Assembly: GCA_949152475.1 (NCBI GenBank)
Contig: OX424569.1
Span: forward strand, 17,521,170-17,585,169
Source of the DNA: Terebella lapidaria
Taxonomy: Eukaryota > Annelida > Polychaeta > Terebellida > Terebellidae
DNA: 64,000 nucleotides
Direction of reading: 5' to 3'
The translations under genes and the position numbers were made by a program. Positions 12,378-24,245 of this stretch are shown here, piece after piece. A model generated the notes under the pieces. The model made no database searches, was not told where the DNA came from, and worked only from the letters and a program-made list of their open reading frames with translations. The first letter of the stretch is position 1. Every line of letters starts with the position of its first letter.

Positions 12378-13719
12378 ATCTTTAAAGTTTACAGGTGAAT
12401 GTTTCTGAAATTTTGCACAAAAATGCCTAAAAATGTTTTGAAAAGGGGATATTTTTTGTTTTTTGTTTTCGCATTTTTTTCAAAATGGCGGCCATTTTCG
12501 ACGAAAAACGGCCGATTTCTGGCTTTGGCGGCCATTTTCTCAAAAACTGTTCAGACAGTTTTGAGATTTTTGTTTCAAAAGATTGCCCTCATATACCTCT
12601 GTGATGTGTATAAGTTTGGTTGTCCCTGTGTCGCCGGTCTGCGTGTGGCGGCCATTTTCATTTTCTCGACTGGTCCCAAATGGGACTTCCTCATGTTAAA
12701 TTCTCCTATGCACATTTTTCCAAATATGTCACTTAATATTAAAATTAGAGATTAGGAATCAATTGTGGACATATAGGAAATCATATTACTGAATATTCTC
12801 ATGACCTTGAATTTGACCTTTGACCACATTTTCAAGGTCAGAGCACAAAATGACTAATATCTCGCTTATTATCGATTTTACAGCTTAGGAATCAATTGTG
12901 AACATATAGGAAACGATATATACAAATTATTCTCTTGACCTTGAATTTGACCTTTGACCTAAATTTCAAGGTCAAAAGACAAAATGACTAATATCTCGCT
13001 TATTATCGACTTTACAGCTTAGGAATCAATTGTGAACATATAGAAAATGATATATGCTGAATATTTTGGTGACCTGAATTTGACCTTTGACCTCATTTTC
13101 AAGGTCAGAGAACAAAATGGCTAATATCTCACTTATTATCGACTTTACAGCTTAGAAATCAATTGTGGACATATAGGAAATGATATATGCTGAATGTTCT
13201 CATGACCTTGAATTTGACATCTGACCTCAGTTTCAAGGTCAGAGCACAAAATGGCTAATATCTCGCTTATTATCGACTTTACAGCTTAGGAATCAATTGT
13301 GGACATATAGGAAATGATATATGCCGAATATTCTGTTGACCTTGAATTGACCTTTGACATCATTTTCAAGGTCACAGGACAAAATGGCTAATATCTCACT
13401 TATAATCGATTTTACACCTTAGGGTCAATTTGGGACATATAGGAAATGATATATGCTGAATATTCTCGTGACCTTGAATTTGACCTCTGACTCACTTTCA
13501 AGGTCGAGAGTACAAAATGGCTAATATCTCGCTTATTATCGATTTTACAGCTTAGGAATCAGTTGTGGACATACTATAAACATGATCAATGATATATTCT
13601 GGATATTCTCGTGACCTTGAATTGACCAACAACCTTATTTTTGAGGTCATGGGACAAAAGGATAATATCTGAAATATATATTGTCCGGTAACTTTTCTTC
13701 GCCCTTGCACTAATTTTTT
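12378..13719 (+). mobile_element. HINE-like element lacking its 5' head, fused to the preceding copy
   Basis: It begins with ATCTTTAAAGTTTACAG, a position about 90 bp inside the normal element, joined directly to the 3' terminus of the previous copy. It contains the ATGGCGGCC modules, about seven to eight 134-bp monomers and a degenerate 3' end (TTGTCCGGTAACTTTTCTTC then GCCCTTGCACTAA). Confidence 0.65.
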
Positions 13720-14885
13720 TAAACGAGATTTTATTAGACTTGAAAGTGGCTTAAAACACATAGTGCAACGACCCATAAAAACATTTCTGCTGACCCGTCG
13801 GAATAATCAAAACGGCCCACCACATGTAGGTTCTAACCAGCGAATCTAGGGTAAGGAAAGTACTATGAGCGAAATTTCAGAAAAAAAAAATCGATCGTAA
13901 CTTTAAGATAAAAGATACAATTTTGGTCATAATCATTGCATATGCTATATGACCTTGAGATTTACCAATAAAGATCTTCTTTGTGAACTTCTATGTCACC
14001 ATTATGTGTGCTGCATATGACTTTCTAAATGTTCATAATACAAACACATGTATCAACAAGTTTGTTTTCTATAGAGACCAATTTACATTTCAGGTCAGCT
14101 GAGACTTTGATATTTAGCCTTCAAGATCGTCTATGGTCAAGTTCAAGTTCACCAAAAGATGTGTCATATATATGACTTCTTGTAAGCTTGTATAACAGAA
14201 TTCTAATTTCTAGGTGAAAGCGTTAAAGCTTCAGAGGCCAATCTGGGCCAATATTCCACGTCAAATATTTAGCACTCAAGGTCATCCGAGGTCAAGCTCA
14301 AGGTCAACATTAGCTGTGCCATATACGACTTCCGATATGCTCATAATGCAAACAAAAGCCTTTTCTACAAGCATTTCATTTTTTACCCCAAAATGGCTGT
14401 TTGGATCTTTCAAGGTAATCGAAGATCAAATCCCGGGTCACCACACAAATCGCCATACATGACTTCCCATTTGAAAGTGCCAATATCTAAGATTTATCGT
14501 CAAACATTCTATGAATACAGGGGTTTCAGCTCCCATATTTTGGAGAAAAAAAGTGCCGAAAATTGTCCAAGTCAATTGTTTTAATAGGGTGACATTTTTT
14601 GTTTTCACTAGAAAGAGCCCAAAATGAATAGTAATGCGATTTGGGCAAAAACAAATTTCCGCAGACCCGTCGAAAATTCAAAATGGTCGCAACAGGAAGA
14701 CCGGCGATTCAAGTGCAACGAAACTTATGCACGTTCAAAGGTACATGACAGGAATCTTTTTGAACAAAAAAAGAAAAAAAAGAATAGAAAAAGACTGATC
14801 AGACACTTTTTGAGAAAAAGGCCGCCGAAGTTCAAAATGGAGCATTTTCGACGAAAACGACCGTCATTTTGAGAAAAATAAAGAG
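13720..14885 (-). mobile_element. HINE-like internal fragment, reverse
   Basis: Read on the minus strand it contains the 5'-half modules seen at 8650-9900 (GACGAAAACGACC, CGGGTCTGCGG, TCAAGGTCA half-sites) without recognisable element termini. The open frames here are chance reads of repeats. Confidence 0.5.
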
Positions 14886-17800
14886 CTATGGAAGGTTACA
14901 GGCCAATATATGTTTTATATTTTAGATATAAGCCCTTCTCCTCTTGAAAATAAGGTCACTGGTCAAATTCTAGGTCACGAGAATATTCACCATATATTAT
15001 TTACTTATATGTCCACAATTGATTGCTAAGTTGTAAATTCAACAATAAGAAAGACATATCGGTAGTAGCAATTTTGTCCTGACACCTTGAAAATGAAGTC
15101 AAATATCAAATTACAGATTATTACAAATCAGATAATTTGGAATATATCATTTCCTGTATGTCCACAATTAATTCCTAAGCTATAAAGTCGATAAAAGGTG
15201 AGATATTAATCATTTTGTGCTCTGACTTTGAAAACAAGGTCAAATATCAAATTCAAATTCGTGAGAATATTCAGCATATTGATTGCTAAGCTAAGATTGC
15301 TAAGCTGTAAAGTAGATAATAATCGAGACATTATCAACTTTGTGCTCTGAACTTGAAAACAAGGTCAAATATCAAGTTCAAATTCATGAGAATATTCAGC
15401 ATATATAATTTCCTATATGTCGACAATTGATTCCCAAGCCATAAAGTCGATAATAAGTGAGATATTGGCCAATTTGTGTTTTGAACTTGAAATTGAATTC
15501 AAAGGTCAAATTCAAGGTCATCAAAATATTCGGCAGATATCATTTCCTATATGTCTACAATTGATTCCTAAGCTATAAAGTCGATAATAAGCGAGATATT
15601 AGCCATTTTGTATGGCGGCTTAATGCTGCCATTATTCATGCCTGAGTTTAGATCATAGATCATCGAGTAGTTTTGAAATCAGTTTCCTAGTTAGTCAACA
15701 GTTATTTCCGGTTACGAAACTAAGTTCCATCATGATGCAAACCTATCTAGCATAGCACAAACCTTTACAACATGGGGTTTGCGCCATGCGGTTTGTGCCA
15801 TGCTAGAAAGGTTTGCGCCGTGTTAAAAAAGTTTGTCCCTTGTTATAAAGGTTTATGCCCTGCTATAAAGGTTTGTGCCGTGTTAGAAAGGTTTGTGCTC
15901 TGCTATAAAGGTTTGCGCACTGATATAAAGGTTTGTGCCATGCTAAAAAGGTTTTTGCCCTATTATAAAGGTTTGCGCCCTGATCTGAAGGTTTGTGACA
16001 TGCTAAAACGGTTTGTGCCCTGTTATAAAGGTTTGCGTCCTGCTATTAAGGTTTGTGCCATGCTATAAAGGTTTGCGCCCTGCGAAGGTTTGTTTCATGT
16101 TGAAAGGTTTGTGCCCCGTTATAAAGGTGTATGTCCTGATATAAAGGTTTGTGCCATGCTATATTAGGTTTGTGCCCTGCCATACCGGTGTGTGTAGTGT
16201 TAAAAAGGTTTGTGCCCTGTTATAAAAGTTTGCGCCCTGTTATAAAGGATTGCGCCCTGATATAAAGCTTTGGGACATGTCAAAAGGATTTGTGCCCAGT
16301 TGTAAAGGTTTGAGCCCTGATATGAAGGTTTGTGACATGCTAAAAGAGTTCATGCCCTGTTATAAAGGTTTGCGCCCTGCTATATAGGTTTGTGACATGC
16401 TAAAAAGGTCTTTGCCCTGTTATACAGATTTGCGCCCTGATATAAAAGTTTGTGCAGTGTTTAAAATGTTTCTGCCCTGTTAAAAAGGTTTGTGCCGTGC
16501 TAGAGAGGTTTGCGCCATGCTAGAAAGGTTTGCACCTTGCTAAAAACGTTTGTGCTCTGCTAGAAAGGTTTGTGCCGGTTGTAAAGGGTTTGTTTCATAA
16601 CTGAAAATAACAGTTTACTAACTATGAAACTGCTTTCAAAACTACTCTTAATAATGGCAGCATTGGGCCGCAGTAATTTTGTGCTCTGACCTTGAAAATA
16701 AGGTCAAAGGTCAAATTCAAGGTCATGAAAAATTCAGCATATATCATTTCCTATATGCACACAATTGTTACCCAAGATGTAATTCGATAATGAGCGAGAT
16801 ATTAGCCACTTTGTTCTCTAATCTTGAAAACAAGATCAAAGTTCAAGTTCAAGGTCACGAGAATATCCCGCGTATCTTATTTCTTATATGTTCACAATTG
16901 ATTCCTAAGCTGTAAATCGATAATAAGCGAGATATTAGCCATTTCTGCTCTGATCTTGATATAAGGCAAAGTTCAACTTCAAGGTAATGAGCATATTCAG
17001 CATATCTCATTTCCTATAATGTATGTACACAATTGATTCCTAAGCTGTAAAGTCAATAATAAGCGAGATATTAGCCATTTTGTGCTCTGACCTTGAAAAT
17101 AAGGTCAAAGGTCAAATTCAAGGTCAAAATTGTATTCAGCAAAGATCATTTCCTATATGTTCACTATGAATTCGTAAGCTATAAAGTCGATAATAAGCGA
17201 GATATTAGCCATTTTGTTTATTGATCTAGAAAATGAGGTCAAGTGTCAAATTCAAGGTCACCAGAATATTCAGCATATACCATTTCCTATGTGTTCACTG
17301 TGGATTTCTAAGCTGTAAAGTCGATAATGCGAGAGGTGTAAGCCATTTTGTGCTCTAACCTTGAAAATAAGGTCAAAAGTCAACTTCAAGCTCATCATAA
17401 TATTCAGCGTTCATATAATTTCCTATATTGATTCCCAAGTTATATAGTCCATAACCGGTGAGATATTAGCCATTTTGTCAAAGGTGAAGTTCAAGGTCAC
17501 GAGAATATTCAGCATACGTGTCTAAAATTTCCTATAAATCGACAATTGGTTCCTAATCTCTAATCTCAATATTAGGTGATATATTATGAATAATATGTCC
17601 CATTATAAAGCATAGGAGAATTTAACATGGGAAAGTCCGGTTTGGGCCAAGTTTGGACCAGAATGGTCCACTTCTAGCAATCCAAGGGCAACGAAACTTA
17701 TACACACCGTAGGGATATTTAGAAGGGGTCGTGTGCATCAATAAGCAACAAAGTTACTGAACCGATTTTGAGAAAACAACCTTCAAATCAAACACTGGCC

Positions 17801-17932
17801 GTTTCCATCGTAAATGGCCAGTATTAAGTGCGAAAATAAAAAACAATGAATAAAATATACCTCCCTCTTGAGATATTTTAAAGTATTTTTGTGCAAAATT
17901 TGAGAAAAGTCCGACTGTGGAATTTAAACATA
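14886..17932 (-). mobile_element. HINE-like element, reverse, with ~134-bp monomers; interrupted by a foldback element
   Basis: Reverse-complement 134-bp monomers run from about 14940 to 17560 with many AGGTCA sites. The 5'-half modules follow at 17580-17930. A degenerate 3' end (rc GTAACCTTCCATAGC) lies near 14895. At the 5' side it lacks the normal head and joins the 3' end of the next reverse copy at 17933, the same kind of junction as at 12378. The foldback element 15611-16675 is inserted in a monomer. Confidence 0.6.
15611..16675. mobile_element. Foldback transposon FB2, 1065 bp, 6-bp TSD ATTTTG
   Basis: The termini are TATGGCGGCTTAATGCTGCC and (right end inverted) TACTGCGGCCCAATGCTGCC, with inverted similarity extending over about 110 bp. 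ATTTTG flanks both sides (15605-15610, 16676-16681) and restores the HINE monomer reading GCCATTTTGTGCTCTG. The interior from about 15770 to 16590 is a 20-bp tandem array of the type AAAGGTTTGTGCCCTGTTAT. A single inverted unit (AGCACAAACCTTTACAACAT) lies at about 15757, so the left arm is nearly absent. The open frame over the array is an artefact of repetition. Confidence 0.75.
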
Positions 17933-18850
17933 AATTAGCCCAAAGGCTGAGAAAGGTTACCACACAACATGTTAGCCATTTTGTCCCGTGACCTGGAAAA
18001 TGAGGTCAAAAATCAAATCCAAGGTCACGAGAATATTCAGAACATACCACTTCATGCCAAACTGTAAGGTCGATAATAAATTAGATATTAGCCATTTTGT
18101 CCTCTGACCTTGAAAATCAGGTCAAACCCCAAATTCAAGGTCATTAAGATATTCGTCATACATGTACATCATTTATTTCTATATGTACACACACCTTAAT
18201 CTCAGACTGTAAAGTTGATAAGTGTGATATTAGCCATTCTGTGCTCTGTACATTGAAAATAAGGTCAAAGGTCAAGTTCAATGTCATGAGAATATTCAGC
18301 AGATATCGTTTTCTATATGTCCACAATTGATTCCTAAGCTGTATATTCGATAATAAGTGAGATATTAGCTATTTCGTTTTCTGACCTTGAAAATGACGTC
18401 AAATTCAAAGTCATCAGAATATTTGGCTTATATCATTTCCTATCTGTCCCCAATTGATTCCCAACCTCTTAAGGCGAGAATGTGCTCTGACCTTGAAAAA
18501 GGTCAAATTCAAAGCCATGTGGATATTCAGCATATATTTTTCCTGCATGTCTACAGTTGATTCCTAAGCTGTAAAGTCAACAATAAGCACGATATTAGTC
18601 ATTTCGTTCTCCGAACTTGAAAATGAGTTCAAAGGTCAAGTTCAATGTCACGAGAAAATAAGTACATATCCTATATGTCCACAATTGATTCCTAATCTGT
18701 AAAGTCGATAACAAGCGAGATACCAATTTTGTCATGTGACCTTGAAAATTAGGTGAAAGGTCAAATTCAAGGTCACGAGAGTATCCAGCATATATCATTA
18801 CCTATATGTCCACAATTTATTCCTGAGCTGTGAAAAATCCTAATGTGGGC
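17933..18850 (-). mobile_element. HINE-like element, reverse, partial
   Basis: Its 3' end is TTAGCCCAAAGGCTGAG AAAGGTTACC on the plus strand at 17936, followed by about six reverse 134-bp monomers to about 18830. The 5' half is missing. Unrelated sequence follows up to the foldback element at 18894. Confidence 0.6.
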
Positions 18851-18893
18851 TCGAAAGGCCCAAAAGGATTTGATATGCACAAATTGGCATATA

Positions 18894-19969
18894 TACGGTG
18901 CCCGTGATAGGACATGATGAAAAAAAACCTACTTCGTTCGCACGAAGTACTACTTCGTTTGCACGAAGTATTACTTCGTTTGCACGAAGTACTAAGTCAT
19001 TTGCACGAAGTACTAAGTCGTTCGCATGAAATAATAAGTCATTCACATATCCATACATGGTATTCGTACATTGTAATAAGCCTATGAAGTGATTGATCCT
19101 GGTGTTACCAATTAACCCTTTAATTACCATAGTCAATTTTCAGGGTCCTCCCTATGTCCTAATCTGGATAGCGCTATTTGCATTTATTAATCAACTCATA
19201 GAATAATGAATAGCCCATCGATACATATAAATTTATCTCAAATAATAGCAGAAGATTGTATTCAGTAATATCTATTTGATCAAGGTTTTCTTAGTTTAAA
19301 ATGACCACATGTTTGCTAGGGGAAGTATGGATGATTTAGAGCGCCATGTGGTGCTTATGGAGATATAAGGCACCAAATTTGGAGCACCATGTGGAGCGCC
19401 ATGTAGCGCTGGTTTTTTAATGGGGTAAGATGATGTAGAGGGGTTTGTCAACTATGTAACATTAGTACAGTAGTACTTCGTTCAAACGAAGTAGTAATTT
19501 GTGCAAACGAAGTAGTACTTAGTGCAAACGATTTAGTACTTTGTGCAGACGAAGTAGTACTTCGTTCAAACTAAGTAGTAATTCGTGCAAACGAAGTAGT
19601 ACTTCGTGCAAACGACTTAGTAATTCGTGCGAACGAAGTAGTACTTCGTGCAAACGACTTAGTACTTCGTGCAAACGACTTAGTACTTCGTGCAAACGAC
19701 TTAGTACTTCGTGCAAAGACTTAGTACTTCGTGCAAACGAAGTAGTACTTCGTTCAAACGAAGTAGTACTTCGTTCAAACGAAGTAGTACTTCGTTCAAA
19801 CGAAGTAGTAATTCGTGCAAACGAAGTAGTAATTCGTGCAAACGAAGTAGTACTTCGTGCAAAGGACTTAGTACTTGGTGCAAACGACTTAGTACTTCGT
19901 GCGAACGAAGTAGTACTTCGTGCGAACGAAGTAGTATTTTTTTCATCATGTCCTATCAGGGGCACCGTA
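18894..19969. mobile_element. Foldback transposon FB3, 1076 bp, 6-bp TSD CATATA
   Basis: The termini are TACGGTGCCCGTGATAGGAC and (right end inverted) TACGGTGCCCCTGATAGGAC. The inverted match continues through ATGATGAAAAAAA. CATATA flanks both sides (18888-18893, 19970-19975). The arms are 21-bp repeats built on the small palindrome ACTTCGT...ACGAAGT, short on the left (about 18930-19045) and long on the right (about 19470-19935). The ~420-bp centre is unrepeated, with no convincing protein. Open frames on both strands over the right arm arise because 21 is a multiple of three. Confidence 0.8.
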
Positions 19970-19975
19970 CATATA

Positions 19976-20415
19976 CATTATATAAGGAGAAAACGCTTGT
20001 ACATAGGGCTTAGGTTTGTATTATAAGCATATAGGTGGTCATATATGGTGCATCTTTTGGTGACCTTGAGGTTGACCTCAGACGACCTTGAAGGCTAAAT
20101 CTTGGGTCACAGAGATCTAAAATTTGTAAATTACGCTCTACAGCCAAAAAATGCTTGTAGGTATAGCTGGAATAGGAGGTCGTATATACCACATCTTTTG
20201 GTGACCTTGAACTTGACCTCAGACGACCTTGAGTGCTACATCTCAGTGTCACGTCCGATAAGAAATGTGTAATTTTTGTCTATAGGCAAAAGACTTGTAG
20301 ATAGACCTTGTATTTGTATTTTGAACATATACAAGGTTATTTGCTGCACAATTAATGGTGACATTGAAGTACACGAAAATGACCTCGATTGGTTAATCTG
20401 AGTATGTTGGGTGAA
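19976..20415 (+). repeat. HINE-related core repeats of the second type
   Basis: Two to three diverged ~150-bp modules of the kind also seen at 9690-9930 (GACCTTGAACTTGACCTCAGA, GCTTGTAGATAGAGCT) are present. They carry paired AGGTCA half-sites. No element ends were found. Confidence 0.5.
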
Positions 20416-22258
20416 CTTGATCTCGGGCCAGGAGGCTGAAATTAAGCTCCGTTTCGCTCTACGACTCACCGTTTCCGAGATACGGCCAAACAGGAAGTGC
20501 AGAGTCGGCAAAAAAAAATATTCGACACCAGGGGCCTTCTCGACCCAAAATACCCCTAAGTCTAGTTTGTCTAGTGCCAGGAGGCCGAAATTGAGCTCTG
20601 TTTCACTCTACGACGCACCATTTCCGAGATACGGTCAAACAGGAAGTGCAGAGTCGGCGAAAATAAATTCGACACCAGGGGTCGTCTCGACCCAAGATAC
20701 TCACTAGACTAGTTTGTCTAGTGCCAGAAGGCCGGAATTGAGCTCCGTTTCGCTCTACGATGCACCGTTTCCGAGATACGGCCAAACAGGAAGTGCCGAG
20801 TTGACGAAAATAAGTTCAACACCAGGGGTCGTCTCGACCCAAAATACCCACTAGGCTAGTTTGTCTAGTGCCAGAAGACCGAAATTGAACTCCGTTTTGC
20901 TCTACGACGCACCGTTTCCGAGATACGGCCAAACAGGAAGTGTCGAGTCGGCAAAAAAAAATTCGACACCAGGGGTCGTCTCGACCCAGGATACCCACTA
21001 GACTAGTTTGTCTAGTGCCAGAAGGCCGGAATTGAGCTCCGTTTCCCTGTATGACGCACCGTTTCCGAGATACGGCCAAACAGGAAGTGCCGAGTTTGCT
21101 AAAATAAATTCGACACCAGGGGTCGTCTCGACCCAAAATACCCTCTAGACTATTTAGACTACTGCCAGGAGGCCGGAATTGAGCTCCGTTTCCTTGTATG
21201 ATGCACCGTTTCCGAGATACGGCCAAACAGGAAGTGCTGATTCGGCGAAAAAAAAAATTGACAACAGGGCTCGTCTCGACCCAAAATACCCATGAGCCTA
21301 GTTTGTCTAGTGCCAGAAGGCCGGAATTGAGCTCCGTTTCACTCTACGACGCACCGTTTCCGAGATACGGCCAAAAAGGAAGTGCCGAGTCGGCAAAAAT
21401 AAATTCGACACCAGGGGTCGTCTCGACCCAAAATACCCACTAGACTAGTTTGTCTAGTGCCAGGAGGCCGGAATTGAGCTCCGTTTCGCTCTACGACGCA
21501 CCGTTTCCGAGATACAGCCAACAGGAAGTGCCGAGTGGCCCGAGTAGGCGAAAATAAATTCGACACCAGGGGTCTTCTCGACCCAAATTACCACTAGACT
21601 AGTTTGTCTAGTGCCAGAAGGCCGGAATTGAGCTCCGTTTCGCTCTACGACGCACCGTTTCCGAGATACGGCCAAACAGGAAGTGCCGAGTTGGCGAAGA
21701 TAAATTCGACACCAGGGGTCGTCTCGACCCAAAATACCCACTAGGCTAGTTTGTCTAGTGCCAGAAGGCCGAAATTGAGCTCCGTTTCGCTCTACGACGC
21801 ACCGTTTCCGAGATACAGCCAAACAGGAAGTGCCGAGTCAGCGAGAAAAAATTCGACACCAGGGGTCATCTCGACCCAAGATACTCACTAGACTAGTTTG
21901 TCTAGTGCCAGTAGGCCGGAATTGAGCTCCGTTTCGCTCTACAATGCACCGTTTCCGAGATACGACCAAACAGGAAGTGCCGAGGCGGCCAAAAAAATTT
22001 GACACCAGGGGTCGTCTCAACCCAAGATACCCTCTAGACTAGTTTGTCTAGTGCCAGGAGGCCGAAATTGAGCTCCGTTTCGCTCTACGACTCACCGTTT
22101 CCGAGATACGGCCAAACTGGAAGTGCCGAGTCGGCAAAAAAAAATTCGACACCAGGGGTCGTTTCGACACAAGATACCCCCTAGACTAGTTTGTCTAGTG
22201 CCAGGAGGCCGAAATTGAACTCCGTTCCGCTCTACGACGCACCGTTTCCGAGATATGC
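20416..22258. repeat. 147-bp tandem satellite, about 12 copies
   Basis: Successive CCAG landmarks end at 20580, 20727, 20874, 21021, 21168, 21316, 21463, 21617, 21764, 21911, 22057 and 22204. Nine of the eleven spacings are 147 or 148 bp, one is 146 and one is 154 because of a 7-bp insertion. Monomers differ by scattered substitutions. Each has a near-palindromic CTAGACTAGTTTGTCTAG and a GAGCTCCGTTTCGCTC segment. Because 147 is 3 x 49, long 49-residue-repeat frames appear on the minus strand. They are not believed to be genes. The array may be the core of a larger mobile element. Confidence 0.85.
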
Positions 22259-22670
22259 ATGAAAGCCTCAAGGATGAATCAGCAAAAATTCTTCCGAGCT
22301 CTAGGTCAAAGGTCGTTCGACGTATTGATCCCAAAATCAATAGGGTTCTTCCTTGGTGGTATATGAACTCCTATGCACAGAATACCTGCCATTGCATGAA
22401 TACTTATCGCTCGGAAACCAAGTTTCAAAATCAACCTTGATTTCATCCTCACGGACCTCATGGACCCCAGAGCCGCCTCCAAAACAATAGGGGTCTTCCA
22501 TGTAATATTTCTGACCAGTGGTGTAAATTTGGACAAGATCCGTTTAGGCGTTCCCGAGATATTGATCGGAAACCAAAACGGCGGAAAGTAAAAAAAAAAG
22601 AAGAAAAAAAAAAAAAAAAAAAAAAAACCCAGACAAAACCATAAGAGCATTTCGTGCCGAAATGCCCTAA
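22259..22670. mobile_element. Non-repeated flank of the 147-bp array ending in a Helitron-like terminus
   Basis: Unique sequence follows the array. It includes an A-rich tract (about 22590-22627), then a hairpin GCATTTCG TGC CGAAATGC followed at once by CCTAA and T. A hairpin before CTRR at an A|T-type junction is the usual Helitron 3' end, and HINE monomer sequence resumes right after it (TGATATAAGCTGAATATT). The matching 5' end was not placed with confidence. Confidence 0.4.
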
Positions 22671-23215
22671 TGATATAAGCTGAATATTTTCGTGACCTTG
22701 AACATGACCTATGACCTCATTTTCAAGGTCAGAGCACAAAATGGCTAATATCTCGCTGATTATCAACTTTACAGCTTAGGAATCAATTGTGGACATATAG
22801 GAAATGTTATATATGACCTCATTTTCAAGGTCACAACATAGAATGGCTAATATCTCGCGTATTATTTACTTTACAGCTTTGGAATTAATTGACCTTACGA
22901 CGGTGTATGCTTTGAGTTGTTCGGCAATATTTGTCCGAGGTGTACGCTTCACAGAAAAGGCGTTCAACTATGACAGTCGTAAGATCAACTGTGGACATTT
23001 TAGAAATGATACATACTGAATGTTCTCAAGACCTTGAATATGACCTTTCACCTCATTTTCAAGGTCAGAGCACAAAATGGCATATATCTCACTTATTGTC
23101 AACTTTACAGCTTAGAAATCAATTGTGGACATATAGGAAATGATACATGCTAAATATTTTTGTGACCTTGAAGTTACCGGACCATCTGTCCAATCACCTA
23201 TTGGCTAGCCGATAA
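22671..23215 (+). mobile_element. HINE-like monomers, forward, partial
   Basis: Roughly four ~134-bp monomers with DR1-like TGACCT pairs are present, ending in a rearranged terminus (GTTACCGGACCATCTGTCC...CCTATTGG) at about 23175. Confidence 0.5.
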
Positions 23216-23816
23216 GCTTCAGGTCCCTTGGGCCTGTTTCATTTCCGTAGTTATCCCAGAATCGTTGTCTTAGTTACATTATTTTTGGACTTGTCGAACT
23301 AGACTAATGTCCTAAGGGTATTTCATATGATATCATAGGATATTTCATATGATTTTTCATATGAGGAGTCGCCACCTTTAATATTCGCCAATACTTCGTA
23401 TAGTGAAGACCCGAGTCGAAATGCTCCAGAACCTTCATATTAGGCTTGGACGCCTCGTTTCGAAATATTTCCGCTGTCCTCATAAACAGAATCTATGCAC
23501 TTAAGATATACTTGTATTTATGGATATGTTGCTCGAGGCCCAGGATGCATGCACGGATAAGCTTGTTTTGTGTACTAAACACATGGCACCATTTTAGTGA
23601 GCCTAAATTTGAATCATGATCGTGAAGAAATCACAAAGTGTACATTTAGGCGCCTTAAACTCGGCCAGAGGTGATACATAGTGCCTGAACTTAAGTCAAG
23701 AACTTCTTCACCCCGATCAAAACATTTTCACCTCGGTGAAAGCCAGGAAAGAACATCGAAGTGAAGGCTTGAGGTAACACAAACAACTAGTGACCACTGA
23801 CCATACAATGTATATT

Positions 23817-23822
23817 TTTATT
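23817..23822 (-). terminator. SRRT: Candidate poly(A) signal AATAAA of SRRT
   Basis: TTTATT on the plus strand gives AATAAA about 425 bp past the SRRT stop codon. It is the first canonical signal noted in that direction. It would give a 3' UTR of about 0.45 kb. Confidence 0.4.
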
Positions 23823-24245
23823 ATTTTCTCCACATGGGCAATGTAGAAAAGAGACCTGTACAGACCGACAAAAACACATTTTGTCTATCTTCCAGTTTCT
23901 GTTGAACGAAAAGATAGCGATCAGAAATAGTTTAGGAGTTAAAATATTGTACACATGATTGCTCAAGTCAATACAAAATTTCTAAAAACATACAAATTAA
24001 GTAGGCATTGATGATGATTTGAAGTTTACACGCCAATTTTTCTTTACTCTTTGTGCACAAAATTTCACAAGATGAGTGAAACTCTTGACTGTACATCCGA
24101 CATATATTTCTAGTCTCACTGTTCAATAAAATGCATTCCATATGATCTATTTACACGTGGGTCGAACGTATACCCAGAGACGTTTCCCTAACCATGCCAC
24201 AATATATTCTCTGACTATGACAATATATACATGATCTAAATGCAA

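Noticed and set aside
15772-16068. 98-codon Cys/Lys-repeat frame
   Set aside because: It is a read-through of the 20-bp FB2 array with no domain, signal or splice context.
19519-20026. Long Ser/Arg/Leu-repeat open frames on both strands
   Set aside because: They are simultaneous opposite-strand frames over a 21-bp palindromic array (the FB3 arm). The period is a multiple of three, so stops are avoided trivially.
20603-22340. Minus-strand open frames with a 49-residue repeat (MAVSRKRCVVERNG...)
   Set aside because: They arise because the satellite period, 147 bp, is divisible by three. They have no independent start, splice or domain evidence, and frames break at the 146-, 148- and 154-bp monomers.
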